Shown: positions 1-6,550, counted from the first letter of the stretch. The stretch is DNA of 13,806 nucleotides from Thalassospiraceae bacterium (GCA_030637845.1 DAOWFT010000019.1:1-13806); one strand, 5' to 3'. Translations and numbers: made by a program. The notes: a model not told the origin generated them from the letters alone.

Positions 1-1
1 C

Positions 2-622
2 GACGCCGCCGTCCACGGTATTTTGGTGCAGTTGCCGTTACCCGCCCATATGAATGCGAACAAGGTCATAAACGCAATTAACCCAGCCAAGGACGTTGAC
101 GGTTTTCATGTAATTAATTCCGGGCTGCTGGCCACCGGCCAAGATGGCATGGTGCCATGCACCCCATTGGGCTGTGTCATGCTTATTAAAGACGTGCTTG
201 GCGATGATCTTTCCGGCAAGCGCGCGCTGGTGCTGGGCCGTTCCAACATTGTGGGCAAGCCGATGGCGCAACTTTTACTGCGTGAAAACTGCACCGTTAC
301 CATTGCCCATTCACGCACGGTTGATTTAGCCGGTGAATGCAAGCGCGCCGACATTTTGATAGCAGCCGTTGGTCAGGCACAAATGGTCAAGGGCGCTTGG
401 GTAAAGCCCGGGGCCTGCGTAATTGATGTGGGCATGAACCGCATCGCCGCACCCGAACGGGGTGCGGGCAAAACCCGGCTGGTCGGCGACGTTGATTTTG
501 ATGAAGTAAAAAATGTTGCCGGTTCCATTACCCCGGTTCCGGGCGGGGTCGGGCCAATGACCATTGCGGTACTATTGGCCAGCACGGTTACGGCGGCCAA
601 ACGCATTCACGGTATCGATTAG
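2..622 (+). CDS. folD: Bifunctional methylenetetrahydrofolate dehydrogenase/cyclohydrolase FolD, 3' part
   Basis: FolD oxidises 5,10-methylene-THF to 5,10-methenyl-THF with NADP and hydrolyses it to 10-formyl-THF in the cytoplasmic one-carbon pathway. The window holds 206 C-terminal residues. The family is usually about 285-300 residues, so roughly the first 85, including the catalytic lysine region, lie upstream. The frame is open from the first base, so the gene is cut by the window edge and not truncated. Visible family motifs in order are GILVQLPLP, the PAKDVDG loop, PCTPLG, the nucleotide-binding GRSNIVGKPMA, TIAHSRT, ILIAAVGQ, CVIDVGMNR and the C-terminal signature ITPVPGGVGPMT. The gene ends in TAG, and the next gene starts 18 bases later on the same strand. 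Identification is near certain. Confidence 0.96.
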   Translation, partial: DAAVHGILVQLPLPAHMNANKVINAINPAKDVDGFHVINSGLLATGQDGMVPCTPLGCVMLIKDVLGDDLSGKRALVLGRSNIVGKPMAQLLLRENCTVTIAHSRTVDLAGECKRADILIAAVGQAQMVKGAWVKPGACVIDVGMNRIAAPERGAGKTRLVGDVDFDEVKNVAGSITPVPGGVGPMTIAVLLASTVTAAKRIHGID

Positions 623-640
623 CGCTTCGAGCAATTATTC

Positions 641-1315
641 ATGTCTGACCTTGTTCTCACCATTGCCATATTTATTGCCGTTCACATGTTGCCGGCTATC
701 GCGCCGTTGCGCCGCGCCCTTATATCCGTAATCGGCAAGGCCCCTTACATGGTCGGCTTTTCAATGATGTCGCTGGGGCTGTTGGGCTGGGTCGGCGTGG
801 CTTACGCCAACGCGCCTTATGTTGAGCTTTGGCTGTTGCCGCGATTTCTATTATGGCTGCCCGCATTATTAATGCCGCTGGCCTGTATTTTTTTGGTGGC
901 GGTTTTTACCAACCCCAATCCGCTTTCGGTTGCTTTAAAATCGGGTGGTTTCGATCCCGCCCGCCCCGGCGTGGTCGGCATTACCCGCCATCCATTGTTG
1001 GTGGCGCTGCTTATCTGGTCGGGCACACACCTGATAGTTAATGGTGATATGGCGGCATTATTGCTGTTCGGATTTTTTACAACTTTGTCGTTGTCCGGCC
1101 CGTTTAGCATCGAGGCCCGCAAAAAACAAAAACTGGGAACCGATGAATGGACGCGCCTAAGCGAGCCCACATCGTTTGTTCCGTTCTGGGCCATTATGAA
1201 AGGCCGCAGCGGTCTCGCCGGTATTGGCTGGGGTACGGTGGTGCTGGGATTGGCGCTTTATGGTGCATTATTATTTTTCCACGCCGACGCAATTGGCACC
1301 CGGCCATATCCTTAA
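641..1315 (+). CDS. NnrU family integral membrane protein
   Basis: This 224-residue, very hydrophobic protein has about six predicted membrane segments (roughly 3-22, 35-57, 66-90, 117-152 as one or two passes, and 193-214). It matches the NnrU family in its N-terminal VHMLP, the central ITRHPLL, the SGTHLIVNGD segment and the loop with SIEARKK. NnrU was named for a role in nitrite and nitric oxide reductase expression. Plant zeta-carotene isomerase (Z-ISO) is a haem-binding relative. H15, H117 and H130 are candidate haem ligands by that analogy, which is inference. No nitrite or nitric oxide reductase gene is visible nearby. The gene sits 18 bases after folD and about 49 before lepA, so it may be co-transcribed. 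No strong ribosome binding site precedes the ATG. Family is secure, function is not. Confidence 0.85.
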   Translation: MSDLVLTIAIFIAVHMLPAIAPLRRALISVIGKAPYMVGFSMMSLGLLGWVGVAYANAPYVELWLLPRFLLWLPALLMPLACIFLVAVFTNPNPLSVALKSGGFDPARPGVVGITRHPLLVALLIWSGTHLIVNGDMAALLLFGFFTTLSLSGPFSIEARKKQKLGTDEWTRLSEPTSFVPFWAIMKGRSGLAGIGWGTVVLGLALYGALLFFHADAIGTRPYP

Positions 1316-1364
1316 AGGATAAGAAGCTAGTCAAACCGCCCAGCCGATGGTAAAAGCCCACCCC

Positions 1365-3167
1365 ATGAGCGACCTTAAACACATCCGCAATTTTTCCATC
1401 ATTGCCCACATCGATCACGGCAAATCGACGCTGGCTGACCGCCTTATCCATCATTGTGGCGGCCTGACCACGCGCGAGATGAAGGAGCAGGTCCTCGATT
1501 CCATGGATATCGAGCGCGAACGCGGCATAACCATCAAGGCCCAGACCGTGCGCCTGATGTATACAGCACAAAATGGCGAAACATATCTGCTCAACCTGAT
1601 GGACACCCCCGGCCATGTTGATTTTGCCTACGAGGTATCGCGTTCGCTGGCGGCGTGCGAAGGCGCGCTTTTGGTGGTTGATGCATCCCAGGGGGTTGAG
1701 GCCCAGACATTGGCCAATGTTTATCTGGCGTTGGACAATGACCTTGAAATCGTTCCGGTGCTAAACAAAATTGATTTGCCCGCCGCCGAGCCCGAGCGCA
1801 TCAGACAGCAAATAGAAGACGTAATCGGCCTTGATGCCTCGGACGCAGTATTAACATCGGCAAAATCCGGTATCGGCATCGAAGATGTGCTGGAAGCAAT
1901 TATTTCCCGCCTGCGCCCACCCGAAGGCGACGCTAGCGCGCCGTTGAAAGCCATGCTGGTGGATAGTTGGTATGACCAATATTTGGGCGTGATGATCCTT
2001 GTCCGGGTTAAAGACGGCATAATCAAAAAAGGTCAAAAAATACGCATGATGTCCAACGGTGCGTCCTATCAGGTCGAACAAGTCGGCGTCTTTACCCCAA
2101 AAATTGAACAGGTGGCCGAGCTTGGCCCCGGCGAAATGGGCTTTATAACCGCATCCATTAAAACCGTTGCCGATACCAATGTTGGCGACACAATTACAGA
2201 TGACAGAAAACCAGCCCTTGAGGCCTTGCCCGGGTTTAAGCCCAGCGTCCCGGTTGTTTTTTGTGCCCTGTTCCCGGTTGATGCAGCAGACTTTGGCGAC
2301 CTCAAAGACAGCCTCGGCAAATTACGCCTTAATGATGCCAGTTTTGAATTTGAAGCCGAAACCTCAGCCGCACTGGGGCAAGGTTTTCGTTGCGGATTTT
2401 TAGGCCTTTTGCATCTGGAAATTATTCAGGAACGTCTGAGCCGCGAGTTTGACCTTGACCTCATCACCACCGCACCAAGCGTGGCCTATCAGTTACACAT
2501 GAACGATGGCAGCAAAATATCCATGCACAACCCGGCCGATATGCCCGACCCGGTACAAATTGCCAGCATTGAAGAACCGTGGATAAAAGCCACAATCATG
2601 GTGCCCGATGAATATTTGGGTGCGGTGTTGGGGCTTTGTACCGAACGCCGGGGCGAACAGGTTGAGCTAACCTATGTCGGCAACCGGGCTATGGCGGTTT
2701 ATAATCTGCCATTGAACGAGGTGGTTTTTGATTTTTATGATCGGCTTAAATCAATTTCGCGCGGCTACGCATCGTTTGATTATGAAATGTCAGGATATAA
2801 AGAAGGCAGCCTGGCCAAGATTTCAATTTTGGTAAACGCCGAATCGGTGGATGCGCTTTCATTTATTGCCCACACTTCGCAGGCCGAAACCCGTGGCCGT
2901 CAGGTTTGCGAACGGCTAAAAGATCTCATTCCGCGCCAGCTTTTTAAAATCCCGATTCAGGCGGCCATCGGCGGCAAGGTAATTGCACGTGAAACAATTG
3001 CCGCCATGCGCAAAGACGTTACCGCAAAATGTTATGGTGGTGATGTTTCACGAAAAAGAAAACTTCTGGATAAACAGAAGAAGGGTAAAAAGAAAATGCG
3101 CCAGTTCGGTAAAGTGGAAATTCCGCAAACCGCATTTATCAATGCGCTTAAAATGGGCGACGACTAA
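1365..3167 (+). CDS. lepA: Elongation factor 4 (LepA), ribosome-associated translational GTPase
   Basis: LepA/EF4 is a cytoplasmic GTPase that acts on ribosomes. It has been proposed to back-translocate stalled ribosomes or aid 30S biogenesis. From the ATG at 1365 it has 600 residues, the normal family length. The start is chosen because the protein then begins MSDLKHIRNFSIIAHIDHGK, as homologues do. An in-frame ATG at 1347 would add six residues. GTPase motifs are complete: P-loop AHIDHGKST (14-22), RGITI (53-57), DTPGH (80-84), NKID (134-137) and TSAKSG (164-169). The EF-G-like domains follow, then the LepA-specific C-terminal domain with CYGGDVSRKRKLLDKQKKGK and an intact end. It lies about 49 bases after the NnrU gene and converges on the minus-strand gene that ends 16 bases beyond its stop. 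No clear terminator separates the two. Confidence 0.98.
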   Translation: MSDLKHIRNFSIIAHIDHGKSTLADRLIHHCGGLTTREMKEQVLDSMDIERERGITIKAQTVRLMYTAQNGETYLLNLMDTPGHVDFAYEVSRSLAACEGALLVVDASQGVEAQTLANVYLALDNDLEIVPVLNKIDLPAAEPERIRQQIEDVIGLDASDAVLTSAKSGIGIEDVLEAIISRLRPPEGDASAPLKAMLVDSWYDQYLGVMILVRVKDGIIKKGQKIRMMSNGASYQVEQVGVFTPKIEQVAELGPGEMGFITASIKTVADTNVGDTITDDRKPALEALPGFKPSVPVVFCALFPVDAADFGDLKDSLGKLRLNDASFEFEAETSAALGQGFRCGFLGLLHLEIIQERLSREFDLDLITTAPSVAYQLHMNDGSKISMHNPADMPDPVQIASIEEPWIKATIMVPDEYLGAVLGLCTERRGEQVELTYVGNRAMAVYNLPLNEVVFDFYDRLKSISRGYASFDYEMSGYKEGSLAKISILVNAESVDALSFIAHTSQAETRGRQVCERLKDLIPRQLFKIPIQAAIGGKVIARETIAAMRKDVTAKCYGGDVSRKRKLLDKQKKGKKKMRQFGKVEIPQTAFINALKMGDD

Positions 3168-3183
3168 ACTTTATTAATTCCCA

Positions 3184-3708
3184 TTAATTTTTGCCCAACT
3201 CTTCTTTATCAGCCTCTTCTTTATCAGCCTCTTCTTTATCAGATTCTTCGTGATGAATGCGTTCGTCGGCCATTTCCTGACCCGCCGGTTCGGTGCGAAT
3301 GTGTGAAGACGGCATTACATCGTCGCCTTGCCCGACCCAGCTCATGTCTTCTTCGTGAACCTGTTTTGTCAGCTCGTCATAAAGAAATACTGATTCTTCG
3401 TGGTCTTGGTCGGCATCAACGTCGCGATCACGAAAAATAAAAGCTAAGGCAAACCCCGGCGCACCGAACAACAACCAACCGGGAAGAAGCATCATTAGTT
3501 CAATTAATTGCCACGCATCGCCCAGCACCGGGTAGCCGGTGCTGCGGGATTCTTCCAAGGTCGCGGGCGATAGAACCTGCCAAACCTCGGCAACGGACAT
3601 ATACGCCCTTAATTGCCCGGTTACGCCTTGGGCGGCAATTTCCGCGGCCCCGGCGATAAATGCCAGCACCAAAAACCCAATTCCAAAAATGAATAAACCT
3701 CTTTTCAT
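3184..3708 (-). CDS. Small two-helix membrane protein with acidic repeated tail, function unknown
   Basis: I do not recognise a named family. The 174-residue product starts MKRGLFIFGIGFLVLAF, a basic N-terminus followed by a hydrophobic stretch (about 4-26) that could be a membrane anchor or signal peptide. A second hydrophobic segment lies at about 67-92 (WQLIELMMLLPGWLLFG and following), then a short basic-acidic turn. The C-terminal half is hydrophilic and strongly acidic. It ends in a repeated DKEEA unit (three DKEE blocks) encoded by a 15-base tandem repeat. A hairpin topology with both ends in the cytoplasm is plausible. The gene converges with lepA and is divergent from tRNA-Ser. A good coding frame and clear membrane pattern make it real, although no Shine-Dalgarno is obvious before the ATG. 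Confidence 0.7.
   Translation of the reverse strand: MKRGLFIFGIGFLVLAFIAGAAEIAAQGVTGQLRAYMSVAEVWQVLSPATLEESRSTGYPVLGDAWQLIELMMLLPGWLLFGAPGFALAFIFRDRDVDADQDHEESVFLYDELTKQVHEEDMSWVGQGDDVMPSSHIRTEPAGQEMADERIHHEESDKEEADKEEADKEELGKN
3199..3243 (-). repeat. 15-bp tandem repeat, three copies, coding DKEEA
   Basis: On the plus strand the unit CTCTTCTTTATCAGC occurs at 3199-3213 and 3214-3228, with a third copy at 3229-3243 that differs only in its last base. The period is a multiple of three, so the reading frame of the acidic C-terminal tail is kept. It looks like slippage-type expansion in a disordered tail. Confidence 0.9.
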
Positions 3709-3747
3709 GGTGGGGATAGTAACCCAATACCCGACGGCTTTACTATG

Positions 3748-3826
3748 AAGTTCAACACACCCCGTATTTCCTGATTTTGGCGTTCAGGGAAATAATTTAG
3801 CAACTATCATCGAATGTGTTGAACTT
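3748..3826. repeat. Perfect 12-bp inverted repeat between the membrane-protein gene and tRNA-Ser
   Basis: AAGTTCAACACA at 3748-3759 is the exact reverse complement of TGTGTTGAACTT at 3815-3826, with 55 bases between. Each arm contains TTGAAC, a -35-like hexamer, pointing outward: one toward the minus-strand membrane-protein gene, the other toward tRNA-Ser. It may be a pair of matched divergent promoter elements or an operator. The function is inferred, the repeat is seen. Confidence 0.6.
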
Positions 3827-3846
3827 TGCCATGTCCTTGGTTTAAG
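3819..3846 (+). promoter_or_regulatory. Candidate sigma-70-type promoter of tRNA-Ser
   Basis: TTGAAC (3819-3824) is five of six to the -35 consensus. After a 16-base spacer follows TTTAAG (3841-3846), four of six to the -10 consensus. A C-rich discriminator follows and the tRNA begins 18 bases downstream. The position fits a stable-RNA promoter, but the match is only moderate. Confidence 0.4.
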
Positions 3847-3864
3847 TTCTGCCCCAACTCCTGC

Positions 3865-3954
3865 GGAGGGGTGGCCGAGTGGCTGAAGGCGCACGCTTGG
3901 AAAGCGTGTATGCGGGAAACCGTATCGAGGGTTCGAATCCCTCTCCCTCCGCCA
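3865..3954 (+). tRNA. tRNA-Ser (anticodon GGA)
   Basis: This is a class II tRNA with a long variable arm. The acceptor strand GGAGGGG (3865-3871) pairs with TCCCTCC, with one G-U pair, followed by discriminator G and an encoded CCA (3952-3954). The anticodon stem CACGC/GCGTG (3892-3896 with 3904-3908) encloses the loop TTGGAAA, giving anticodon GGA, which reads UCC and UCU. The variable arm pairs ATGCGG with CCGTAT, and the T loop is TTCGAAT. A U-run terminator follows directly. Confidence 0.97.
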
Positions 3955-3960
3955 TTTATT

Positions 3961-3991
3961 AAAAAGTCCCGCCAAAAGCGGGTCTTTTTTT
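3961..3991 (+). terminator. Rho-independent terminator after tRNA-Ser
   Basis: CCCGC and GCGGG flank the loop CAAAA, the A-run at 3961-3965 can extend the stem against the T-run, and seven T or more follow at about 3984-3991. It begins seven bases after the tRNA CCA end, as expected for a single-tRNA transcript. Confidence 0.85.
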
Positions 3992-4086
3992 ATTAGCTTG
4001 CCCAAGCACCCGTCCATGGGCTAAAAATAAACCGCTATCGAAACGATTTTTTATATGGGGCAAAAACCATTGGGGGCGCAAGAAAT

Positions 4087-4440
4087 ATGACAATAGAACT
4101 TTCTGAACTGGATGCCCTCGACCTGTGGCGCCGGGCAATTGTTTCAAGCGTGCGCCTCGATGCCCCCGATTTGACCGCCAGACAAATGTCATTGCTTTTG
4201 ACGGTCTATCTTGTCCCGCCACCGCACACGGTTCGCGGTCTTGCCGATACCTTAAAGATTTCAAAGCCGGCCATTACCCGGGCGATTGACCGGCTAAGCG
4301 ATATGGAATTGGTGCGCCGTAAAACCGACGACAGCGACAGGCGTTCGGTGCTTGTTCAGCGCACGGTCAAGGGATCGGTTTTTTTGCGTGAATATGGTGA
4401 ATTAATTGTCGCCGCGACACGTAAAATAAAACATGACTAA
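4087..4440 (+). CDS. Small MarR-family winged-helix transcriptional regulator
   Basis: The 117-residue protein has the MarR winged-helix core: LTARQMSLLLTVY (29-41), a helix-turn-helix around HTVRGLADTLKISKPAITRA (47-66), then RLSDMELVRRKTDDSDRRS (69-87) forming the wing with the usual DxxDRRS, and VQRTVKG. MarR proteins are normally 140-160 residues and dimerise through N- and C-terminal helices. This one has short termini, so dimerisation may be reduced. A GGGGGCGCAAG stretch precedes the ATG by a few bases. It stands alone between tRNA-Ser and convergent minus-strand genes, so the target is not evident. ATCGAAACGAT upstream (about 4037-4047) is a small palindrome that could be an operator, but that is a guess. 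Family assignment is good, ligand and targets unknown. Confidence 0.8.
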   Translation: MTIELSELDALDLWRRAIVSSVRLDAPDLTARQMSLLLTVYLVPPPHTVRGLADTLKISKPAITRAIDRLSDMELVRRKTDDSDRRSVLVQRTVKGSVFLREYGELIVAATRKIKHD

Positions 4441-4451
4441 AAAATAATTTT

Positions 4452-4498
4452 TACACCTCGCGTGCGCGACACATAATTCTACACCTCGCGTGCGCGAC
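4452..4498. repeat. Direct repeat (19 bp, two copies) across the stop of the NDUFA9-like gene
   Basis: TACACCTCGCGTGCGCGAC is present at 4452-4470 and 4480-4498, a 28-base period. The second copy is the end of the minus-strand coding region (RRAREV and part of the TAG stop). The first lies just beyond the stop. The flanking ATAATT motif is also repeated, with a two-base length difference, so the duplicated unit was probably about 27 bases. Confidence 0.9.
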
Positions 4499-5510
4499 GA
4501 TATTTCTGCGGGCGATAGCTGCGAAGGTATGTCGGCAAAATCGATTCGATGTTTTTAGGTGTTATTTTCAAATCTTCAATGGTTGGACATTCACCGCTTT
4601 TTACATTTCCCTCAACCATTAGCCAGACCTGATCGCGCGACGCAATTGAACCTGGAATAAATTCCATAAAGAATGCCTGCATTAATGCAAAAGGAATTGG
4701 GGTTGGAACAATCAGGCGCCGCCGTCCGGTTTCGGCCAGCATTAGTTCCAGCAGACGTTTAAACGTGTATGTGGCCGGCCCGGTTAGTTCAAATATTTTT
4801 CCCTGTGCCGATTTATTATCGAGCGAATTAATTATTGCATCGCCAACATCGCCAACATACACCGGCTGAAAATTAGCCCCACCCATGGAACAAAATTCTA
4901 ATACCGGTATGCGCCACCTGCTGGCGGTACCTTCAACCATTTTAATTTTTGGCACAATCGGGCAGCCGACCACCGGTAAAGCGGGGCTAATGCCGGCCAT
5001 TTTGGCAAACAGGTTCATGAACTGGTCTTCAGGGCCAATCAATAACGATGGGCGCAAAATAACCGCACCGGGAAATTCTTCTATGACGGCCTGTTCACCG
5101 GTAAATTTGGTTCTAGCATAAGCAGATTTGGAATCGGGATTAGCGGAAATGGATGAAATATGAACAAGGTTTTTTACGCCCTCGGCCTTGGCCGCCTTGG
5201 CCACGTTTCTGGCTCCTTCAACGTGTACCCGCTCAAACGAATTTTTTCCTCGTTTCTTTAAAACGCCAGCAAGATTGATAACGCTATCGGCGCCGTCAAT
5301 TGCTGCACGTAATGAACTGGGGTCGCATATGTTTGCGTAGACAAGGTTTACCTGTCCAACATCGCCAAGGATTTTTAAATACTGTGCCCCTTGGGTGTCG
5401 CGGACGCAAACCCGTACCCGGGCACCGCTGCGGACAAGCCCCTGTACAACGTAACGTCCTAAAAATCCGCCGCCGCCAATAACGCTTACAAGGCGTCCCT
5501 GCATATTCAT
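4479..5510 (-). CDS. Complex I NDUFA9-like NAD(P)-binding subunit / atypical SDR epimerase-like protein
   Basis: The 343-residue protein is an extended short-chain dehydrogenase of the NDUFA9 (39 kDa complex I subunit) group. It opens with a Rossmann motif VSVIGGGGFLGRYVV (8-22), and then has ANICDPSSL (60-67), INLAGVL (78-84), the SDR Tyr-Lys pair in SAYARTK (129-135), VILRPSLLIGPEDQF (150-164), FQPVYVGDVGDAI (214-226) and a C-terminal ILPTYLRSYRP. Alphaproteobacterial members accompany respiratory complex I and probably play a structural or assembly role with bound NADPH. Between PALPVVG and FQPVYVG there are about 28 extra residues (183-210) where homologues as I remember them have only a short GGG-type turn. 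GGGGGA lies eight bases before the ATG. It follows the methyltransferase gene on the same strand, 81 bases away. Its last codons are duplicated past the TAG. Confidence 0.87.
   Translation of the reverse strand: MNMQGRLVSVIGGGGFLGRYVVQGLVRSGARVRVCVRDTQGAQYLKILGDVGQVNLVYANICDPSSLRAAIDGADSVINLAGVLKKRGKNSFERVHVEGARNVAKAAKAEGVKNLVHISSISANPDSKSAYARTKFTGEQAVIEEFPGAVILRPSLLIGPEDQFMNLFAKMAGISPALPVVGCPIVPKIKMVEGTASRWRIPVLEFCSMGGANFQPVYVGDVGDAIINSLDNKSAQGKIFELTGPATYTFKRLLELMLAETGRRRLIVPTPIPFALMQAFFMEFIPGSIASRDQVWLMVEGNVKSGECPTIEDLKITPKNIESILPTYLRSYRPQKYRRAREV
4881..4964 (-). other. Apparent in-frame insertion with hairpin in the NDUFA9-like gene
   Basis: These 84 bases encode residues 183-210, which appear extra relative to the NDUFA9-like family pattern. 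The segment contains the perfect palindrome ATACCGGTAT (4901-4910) and an imperfect hairpin: GGTA-TG-CGCC (4906-4915) against GGCG-G-TACC (4923-4931) around a seven-base loop. This resembles in-frame palindromic elements such as those of Rickettsia. The insertion call rests on remembered homologues, not an alignment. Confidence 0.4.
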
Positions 5511-5569
5511 TTGTGTAGTCCCCCAAAAAAATTATTTAAGAAATCATTTGTTTTTTATTTTTCTGCTTA

Positions 5570-5617
5570 ATTGGTGTGGATGGGCAATCCCCTATTGATT
5601 CGGGCGGGCAATCCCCT
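5570..5617. repeat. 24-bp diverged tandem duplication across the methyltransferase stop
   Basis: On the minus strand AGGGGATTGCCC occurs twice, 24 bases apart. The copy at 5594-5617 lies in the last codons and the copy at 5570-5593 starts within the TAG. Over the full 24 bases about 19 match. Read in frame, the coding copy gives GIARPNQ and the downstream copy gives GIAHPHQ. Confidence 0.75.
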
Positions 5618-6209
5618 TGTATTCGTATGATAGCAATTTTGGCCCATCGGCAAATCCTTTTTCTAACTTTTCAAAGGCAAAACCACCTTCTTCAAGCAAT
5701 TTATCCGGGCGACGGTTCATGTTGCAGCCCCCGGCACAGCAGCGCCATGGACGATTGAGCCGATTTTGCCAACGGGCCACGCCTGAGCTGTGGGCAAGGC
5801 CGTGCTCAATAAACAAAAGCCTTCCTTCGGGCTTCAACACCCTGAGCATCTCGCTTATGGCTTTTTCAGGTTGGGCAATGGAACAAAGCACCCAGGTGAC
5901 AACAACCGTATCTACCGAATTGTCCTCGATATCCATGTTCATGGCATCAAATCCGGCGATGCTCAGCTGTACACCCAATTTTTTTGCCCGGGCCAAAGCC
6001 TTATTTCTTAAAATTTCCGATGGTTCTATGGCCAGTACTTGTTCCACATTGGGGCCGTAATAGGGAAGGTTGAATCCGGAACCAATCCCAATTTCCAGCA
6101 CTTTGCCATGGGCGCTTTCGACCACAGCGGGGCGTTCGCTTTTTACCGTACCCGCGCGCATTACAATATCGATTAGATGTGGGATGACAAAATCGTTATA
6201 AAAACCCAT
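5592..6209 (-). CDS. Class I SAM-dependent methyltransferase (METTL7/UbiE-like)
   Basis: From the ATG at 6209 the protein has 205 residues and begins MGFYNDFVIPHLIDIVMR, as relatives do. A longer frame to 6323 would add 38 basic, low-quality residues and run through a predicted RNA hairpin, so I reject it. SAM-binding motif I is VLEIGIGSGFN (37-47), the acidic residue after it is in LAIEPS (59-64), and motif II/III are VDTVVVTWVLCS (99-110) and LKPEGRLLFIEHG (125-137). The C-terminal WRCCAGGCNMNR (155-166) is typical of the METTL7-like group, where a GGC and basic residues are kept. The substrate is unknown: membrane lipid, quinone or thiol methylation are all possible. It lies upstream of the NDUFA9-like gene in the same direction. 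No good Shine-Dalgarno is seen at the chosen start. Confidence 0.85.
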   Translation of the reverse strand: MGFYNDFVIPHLIDIVMRAGTVKSERPAVVESAHGKVLEIGIGSGFNLPYYGPNVEQVLAIEPSEILRNKALARAKKLGVQLSIAGFDAMNMDIEDNSVDTVVVTWVLCSIAQPEKAISEMLRVLKPEGRLLFIEHGLAHSSGVARWQNRLNRPWRCCAGGCNMNRRPDKLLEEGGFAFEKLEKGFADGPKLLSYEYKGIARPNQ

Positions 6210-6337
6210 GGGCCACAGTCTAAATCTTTTGCGCTTCCGACCCAAGGGCAAGAATGAAACAGGCTCAGGGAACTGCCAGTAATGTTGACAACTGCCCGTG
6301 GTCGGTCTAACTCGTTGCCCCAAGGGTGGTCTTTTTT
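6205..6337 (+). ncRNA. Possible structured RNA, long irregular hairpin with 6S-like motif
   Basis: Three nested stems can form: CCCATGGG (6205-6212) with CCCCAAGGG (6318-6326), one mismatch; CCGACC (6237-6242) with GGTCGG (6300-6305); and GGGCA (6246-6250) with TGCCC (6293-6297). A large asymmetric bubble separates the outer two, an overall shape like 6S RNA. The apical region holds GGCTCAGGGAACTGCC. Its complement contains CAGTTCCCTGAGCC, close to the E. coli 6S sequence around its product-RNA start. The plus strand is favoured by TATAAA (6197-6202) just before and six T (6332-6337) just after, but the minus strand is not excluded. The motif's expected pairing partner is missing, so 6S identity is weak. 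The outer stem covers the methyltransferase ATG. Confidence 0.35.
6285..6313 (+). promoter_or_regulatory. Candidate promoter of tRNA-Leu
   Basis: TTGACA (6285-6290) is a perfect -35 consensus. At 15-17 bases spacing lie TCTAAC (6306-6311) or TAACTC (6308-6313), both weak -10 matches. Transcription would start near 6320, about 45 bases before the tRNA. It overlaps the possible structured RNA, so only one of the two readings may be right. Confidence 0.35.
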
Positions 6338-6366
6338 AGGCGAACCCTTAGCATTCGCCCCGAAAT

Positions 6367-6453
<87 letters not shown>

Positions 6454-6456
6454 TTT

Positions 6457-6482
6457 CCCTTGATAGTAGCTAATATTAAGGG
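6457..6482 (+). terminator. Hairpin just after tRNA-Leu, possible terminator or processing signal
   Basis: CCCTTGATA (6457-6465) pairs with TATTAAGGG (6474-6482) over nine positions with one G-U, around an eight-base loop. No T-run follows, so it is not a classical intrinsic terminator. It could protect or help process the tRNA 3' end. Confidence 0.35.
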
Positions 6483-6550
6483 TCCCCCGGCTTCATAAGG
6501 CCCCCAATGACTATGGCAATCAGGACTATTTGAGGATAGATTTAAACAAG

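Noticed and set aside
1347..1364. Upstream in-frame ATG of lepA
   Set aside because: Homologues begin at the MSDLKHIRNF position and neither start has a strong ribosome binding site.
3165..3192. ATTAAT repeats between lepA and the convergent gene as a terminator
   Set aside because: The sequence is AT-only with no GC stem and lies in low-complexity DNA, so chance is enough.
3784..4017. Minus-strand open frame across tRNA-Ser containing RRERDSNPRYGFPHTR
   Set aside because: It is the antisense of the tRNA. Such peptides are a familiar database artefact from tRNA-Ser genes, not a protein.
6210..6323. Longer methyltransferase start adding 38 residues
   Set aside because: The extra residues do not resemble the family, and the DNA here shows paired stems. 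Relatives begin at MGFYN.
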